Shown here piece after piece: positions 60,752 through 64,000 of a stretch of DNA of 64,000 bases. Numbering within the stretch: position 1 is the stretch's first letter; every line of letters starts with the position of its first letter. The translations under genes were made by a program, and so were the position numbers. The notes below the pieces were generated by a model, which saw nothing but the letters and a program-made list of their open reading frames with translations, ran no database searches and had not been told where the DNA came from. The DNA is from NORP240 sp038134485 (GTDB taxonomy: Bacteria > Pseudomonadota > Gammaproteobacteria > Pseudomonadales > Pseudohongiellaceae): contig JAYPVG010000001.1 in assembly GCA_038134485.1 (NCBI GenBank), positions 1 through 64,000 of the forward strand, in the 5' to 3' direction.

Positions 60752-61651
60752 ATGCAGCTGCTCAGTAAGGTTTCTCCTGTTTACTTCCCGCAGCCTGAAA
60801 AGTCTACGGTGCTGCATCTCGGGCTCAAAAAACTGGAGCCTGGCGAATGGCTAATAGTCGATGAAGACTTCGGTCAATTTCATGCTAACAAGCTGCACGT
60901 CCGAAATATTCATGGGGATAAAGTATACGCGGCATTGCCAGGTTCAGAACCGGCCCAGCAGGAACTGCAGCAATTGGTACTTGGTCATTTAACGAACGAG
61001 CATTCCAATACCTACGAAATATCAGGTTCGAATATCAAGCACAAAGCCCGCGCACTCAACTGGTCCCTTGGTGATGAGTCACTCTGGCAAACCTCGCTGT
61101 GGGTGCAGGAGGACATCTGCCTGATGGAATTGAGAGACGGTGAATATTGTCTGAGCGCGGCGAGTGTATGCGCACCGTCCAACTGGCCCCTGGAGCAAAA
61201 AATTGGCCGCTCACTGGATGACATCCACGGCCCGGTTCCCGGTTATGGTCGGCAGTTGTCCCGACGGGTAAATCGGTTGTTTGCAAATCTCCGGCCGGAC
61301 AGGCCCCTGATGAGGTTTAACTGGTCGGTTCAGCAATATCCGGAGCTCTTCTGGCGCAAAGATCTGGACAAACAGCCGGCACAATTAGATTTGAATAAAG
61401 GGTGGGAGAAGGGATTTGGACAAGGCCCGAATGCATTGTTCTGGAGAGTCGAACGACAGACTTTAAGGCGTCTGCCGCAGTCCGGAGCTATCGTTTTTAC
61501 CATTCGCATTTTTATTCACAGTTTTGCTGCGCTGGAACTTACGTCGGGTTTTACGAAAAATTTGGGCCAGCTTATCGGCGCATTACCCATCGCGGAAAAG
61601 AAATACAAGGGATTACTGGATTTGGAAAACCTGGCGGTCAAAAATGAATGA
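60752..61651 (+). CDS. DUF3445 heme-dependent oxidative N-demethylase-like protein
   Basis: A 299-residue protein of the DUF3445 family. Landmarks are LGLKKLEPGEWLIVDEDF near residue 25, CLMELRDGEYCLSAASVCAPSNWPLEQKIGRSLDDIHGPVPGY near 130, RFNWSVQQYPELFW near 190 and the C-terminal TIRIFIHSFAALEL. The family includes the haem protein HODM, which removes methyl groups from amines such as dimethylamine. No signal peptide. It stands alone, convergent with the VOC gene and divergent from the TAXI gene. Confidence 0.82.
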   Translation: MQLLSKVSPVYFPQPEKSTVLHLGLKKLEPGEWLIVDEDFGQFHANKLHVRNIHGDKVYAALPGSEPAQQELQQLVLGHLTNEHSNTYEISGSNIKHKARALNWSLGDESLWQTSLWVQEDICLMELRDGEYCLSAASVCAPSNWPLEQKIGRSLDDIHGPVPGYGRQLSRRVNRLFANLRPDRPLMRFNWSVQQYPELFWRKDLDKQPAQLDLNKGWEKGFGQGPNALFWRVERQTLRRLPQSGAIVFTIRIFIHSFAALELTSGFTKNLGQLIGALPIAEKKYKGLLDLENLAVKNE

Positions 61652-61703
61652 CCTGGCACAGGCCGGCCGATAATGACTGATTGATTTCAGCAGTGCTGAT
61701 ACT

Positions 61704-62513
61704 TCAGTAGTCGTCCAGCCCTTCCGTCAGTTCAATATAAACGCCTCTGGGGTCAGTGAGGAATGCAATCTTCAGCCCGATGGCCTCGATCTCTCTGACT
61801 GGCGAGTCCAGACTGATGCCCTTGGATTCGAGTTTCCGCACAAAATTTTCCAGGTCAGCGACTTCAAATCCAATATGATCGATCGCTGTGCCCTGGGTCG
61901 CCGCCCGCGGTGTCTGCGAGCCGCCGAAACTGAGATTCATGCCGGGCACATTGGTAGACGCCAGAACGCTTCTGCCCCGCGGTCTGATCTCGAGATCAAA
62001 AGCATTGACATACCAGTCCAGCAGTTCCTCGAAGCCCTCGGTGCGGTAATGCAAGTGGTAGCCGGTGATCTCTTCATGCAGCGCCTGATCTTCCTGCATT
62101 TCCACGTAAACTCCGTCTGGCATAGTGACATAGGCGTTGTTCTGGCCCTCGGAGCCAAGGAATATGTCACCGTGCTCGAAACCCGCTGCGCGCCATTTGG
62201 CCAGGAACTTTTCTAAATTTCTTACCTTGAAACCGAAATGATCCATGACTGTTTCCCGAGAGGGTAGCGTCGGCGTATTCTCCCGCAGCAGGATGATCAT
62301 GTTGGGGAATTTCAGCGCCGTCAGGGGACCTCTCTGGACCACTTCAGCATTGAAATGTTCAACCCATAGCCGGGTATGCAGTTCGGGATCACTGACGTTC
62401 AGATGGACGTGGCCGTAAGTAATGCCGTTGTCATTGGCCGTTGCCAGCTGAGCGAACGCAGAAGGTGAGAGCACCAGGGCGAGAGCGATAAGAGGAAAAA
62501 CGAAACGTTTCAT
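61704..62513 (-). CDS. Exported VOC-family protein with two glyoxalase repeats
   Basis: A 269-residue protein with a signal peptide ending SAFAQ and an excellent AAGGAG ribosome site. Two vicinal-oxygen-chelate modules occupy about residues 30-140 (GITYGHVHLNVSDPELHTRLWVEHF) and 145-265 (YHLHYRTEGFEELLDWYVNAFDLE, IDHIGFEVADLENFVRKLE, VYIELTEG); each gives a metal ligand His and Glu. Glyoxalase/dioxygenase-type chemistry is possible but unnamed. The signal peptide suggests periplasmic action, unusual for VOC enzymes. Confidence 0.83.
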   Translation of the reverse strand: MKRFVFPLIALALVLSPSAFAQLATANDNGITYGHVHLNVSDPELHTRLWVEHFNAEVVQRGPLTALKFPNMIILLRENTPTLPSRETVMDHFGFKVRNLEKFLAKWRAAGFEHGDIFLGSEGQNNAYVTMPDGVYVEMQEDQALHEEITGYHLHYRTEGFEELLDWYVNAFDLEIRPRGRSVLASTNVPGMNLSFGGSQTPRAATQGTAIDHIGFEVADLENFVRKLESKGISLDSPVREIEAIGLKIAFLTDPRGVYIELTEGLDDY

Positions 62514-62771
62514 GGGTTGTCTCCTTGATCCCGGGAGTATGCTGTTGTGGTTTTGCAGCATAACGGGACTGCGCGAGTACGTCCAGCATGGCAATCCTGT
62601 CAACACCCTCGCGATTTGCAAAGGCCGATGTGCTGAATTACTCTGACTCGTGTACTCAAAAAAGATTGCGCTGACTGAGACAATCACGAATAAATCCGTG
62701 ATCTCACTGAATCAAGAATCCCTGACAGCCGAAACTCAATGCCGCTTTAATATATTTCGACGGGAACTGGA

Positions 62772-63440
62772 ATGGCTGGACTCAAGACTCGGATTATTGC
62801 TCGCTTGCTGGCACTGCCGGCGGTGGTTTACTTGCTACTTTTTCTGCCCGCTGGCACGTTCGATTTCTGGCAGGTTTATGTTTACTTCGGTGTCATTCTG
62901 ACGCTTGCACTTGGAGCGATGGCCTACTTTCTGAAGCACGATCCGGAATTGCTTGAACGGCGACTACGCACCAGGGAAAAACAGGGTGCCCAGCAAGCAG
63001 TGGTATTCAGCCTGTTGATTGTCGTTGTACTGGGAATTGTGATGCCTGGTCTGGATCGTCGCTTCGGCTGGTCGGAGGTTCCGACAGTGGTGGTTCTGCT
63101 GGCTGATGCCGTGGTAGCAGCCAGCTACCTGTTTACCGCGCTGGTCATGAAGACCAACAGCTACGCGTCGCGAATTGTCGAGGTGGAGGAGGATCAGCGG
63201 CTTGTCAGGACAGGACCATACGCCGTCGTGCGCCACCCCATGTACGCCAGCGCAGCGGTGATGTTTTTCGCTACACCCATCGCCCTCGGGTCCTGGTGGG
63301 GACTGCTTCCCATGGCAGTGGTACCCATGATCCTGGTGCCGCGAATTCTTAACGAGGAAAAAGTGCTGCGCGGAGGATTGGAAGGCTATAACGATTACTG
63401 CGATGAAGTTCGATGGCGTATCCTGCCATTAGTCTGGTGA
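62772..63440 (+). CDS. ICMT-like integral membrane methyltransferase
   Basis: A 222-residue protein with five or so helices. The C-terminal segment LVRTGPYAVVRHPMYASAAVMFF (near 143) followed by a second pair of helices and RILNEEKVLRGGLEGYNDYCDEVRWRILP matches the isoprenylcysteine carboxyl methyltransferase / phospholipid methyltransferase family. It likely methylates a lipid or hydrophobic substrate with SAM. Start ATG 62772; the region between it and the VOC gene (62514-62771) is non-coding. Confidence 0.84.
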   Translation: MAGLKTRIIARLLALPAVVYLLLFLPAGTFDFWQVYVYFGVILTLALGAMAYFLKHDPELLERRLRTREKQGAQQAVVFSLLIVVVLGIVMPGLDRRFGWSEVPTVVVLLADAVVAASYLFTALVMKTNSYASRIVEVEEDQRLVRTGPYAVVRHPMYASAAVMFFATPIALGSWWGLLPMAVVPMILVPRILNEEKVLRGGLEGYNDYCDEVRWRILPLVW

Positions 63441-63561
63441 ACACCCGGAAATTGTGAAGAAACTGAGTTTTCCAGTGGCATGCCTGGCCAAGAAAGCTAT
63501 CATGACGTTAACGAGCAGGAATAGACCGGAAAGAACTAGCGTAGGTATAAGGAGAAGATCT

Positions 63562-64000
63562 GTGGGTGTGCAGCAAATTGAAAGAACGAATATAGGCACA
63601 GTGGTTAATGCCCTGGCGATCCTCGTAGCGATCGTTGGAACGGGGCTGGGACTCTACGCGCTGGCCGGGCCCCTCGGCGTGTGGCTCGGAATGTCAGATT
63701 TCAGGGCGGGTTTCGCGATCCTGCAGCGAGTCAATCCAATTGCCGACTGGATCGCGGGAGTCGGAATGGCAGCGACGATGCTGGCGTTTGCCGGTGCTTC
63801 TATCCTGCGATGGGGTAACAGCATGCGAGTCGCTGGATTTGCCCTGGCGGGAACGGTGATCGCGGCGCTGGCGTTTTTTGTCCCGGAAAGTTTTCGTCCG
63901 CCGGAGGGCACTCCTCCGATTCACGACATTACCACCGATACAATAAATCCGCCGCAGTACGTGGCGATCGCCCCTTTGCGAGCAGATGCGGCCAACTCAA
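63562..64000 (+). CDS. DUF1499 membrane protein, truncated by the window edge
   Basis: The open frame runs off the window, giving 146 codons. It starts at GTG 63562 with AAGGAG 7 nt upstream. The N-terminal half has three hydrophobic segments (VNALAILVAIVGTGLGLYALAG near 18, ADWIAGVGMAATMLAFAGASI near 65, VAGFALAGTVIAALAFF near 98), then IHDITTDTINPPQY, the entry motif of DUF1499. Function unknown; DUF1499 is common in marine bacteria. A 121-bp gap separates it from the ICMT-like gene. Confidence 0.8.
   Translation, partial: MGVQQIERTNIGTVVNALAILVAIVGTGLGLYALAGPLGVWLGMSDFRAGFAILQRVNPIADWIAGVGMAATMLAFAGASILRWGNSMRVAGFALAGTVIAALAFFVPESFRPPEGTPPIHDITTDTINPPQYVAIAPLRADAANS

Overview
The window reads as a piece of chromosome from a Gram-negative, aerobic, probably marine or sediment gammaproteobacterium. 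This is inference. It rests on TonB-dependent receptors, TAXI-type TRAP transport, many signal peptides and lipoproteins, PQQ dehydrogenases, CYP153, CaiB-type CoA-transferase and DUF5916/DUF3500/DUF1499 proteins. Coding density is high, base composition is moderately GC-rich, and 53 protein genes or remnants are listed. I found no rRNA, intact tRNA, insertion sequence, CRISPR array, integrase or recognisable transcription regulator.

Layout. 0.2-4.6 kb: aminotransferase plus GntP permease, divergent from a ferredoxin/CYP153 alkane-hydroxylase pair. 4.7-11.7 kb: two PQQ quinoproteins, a periplasmic metallo-beta-lactamase-fold hydrolase and two members of a secreted family ending in a YACHEGNY motif (a third lies at 58.4 kb). 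11.7-14.4 kb: a copper unit with a multicopper oxidase fused to a predicted outer-membrane barrel and a small His/Cys-rich protein. 14.5-16.7 and 29.5-31.6 kb: two paralogous TonB-dependent receptors with glycine-rich plugs. 16.8-27.2 kb: a long minus-strand run with gamma-glutamyltransferase, a selenoprotein of the UGSC family (in-frame TGA followed by a bacterial-type SECIS hairpin), an MFS carrier, a companion 355-residue protein, a cytochrome c-PQQ dehydrogenase fusion, hydrolases, a DMT exporter and a methyltransferase. 27-29 kb: an AT-richer patch with a PAP2 phosphatase remnant. 31.8-35.0 kb: phosphotransferase, exported alpha/beta hydrolase and TesB. 35.1-41.0 kb: a catabolic operon of TAXI binding protein, fused TRAP permease, SDR, GST and class III CoA-transferase. 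41-44.6 kb: DUF5916 outer-membrane protein and a Tat-exported FMN dehydrogenase carrying a CxxCH motif. 45-49.4 kb: an island of TPR proteins and three 2-oxoglutarate/Fe(II) oxygenases. 49.5-53.4 kb: PEP carboxylase, DUF2164, luciferase-like oxidoreductase. 53.4-64 kb: secreted hydrolases and unknowns, an orphan TAXI protein, DUF3445, VOC, ICMT-like and a partial DUF1499 gene.

Taken together, the region looks specialised for capturing and oxidising organic molecules at the cell surface and in the periplasm (receptors, quinoproteins, cytochromes, hydrolases), importing organic acids (TRAP, GntP, MFS), and activating them as CoA esters. The most notable items are the selenoprotein, which conventional gene calling would split into two fragments, and the TPR/oxygenase island, whose function I cannot name.
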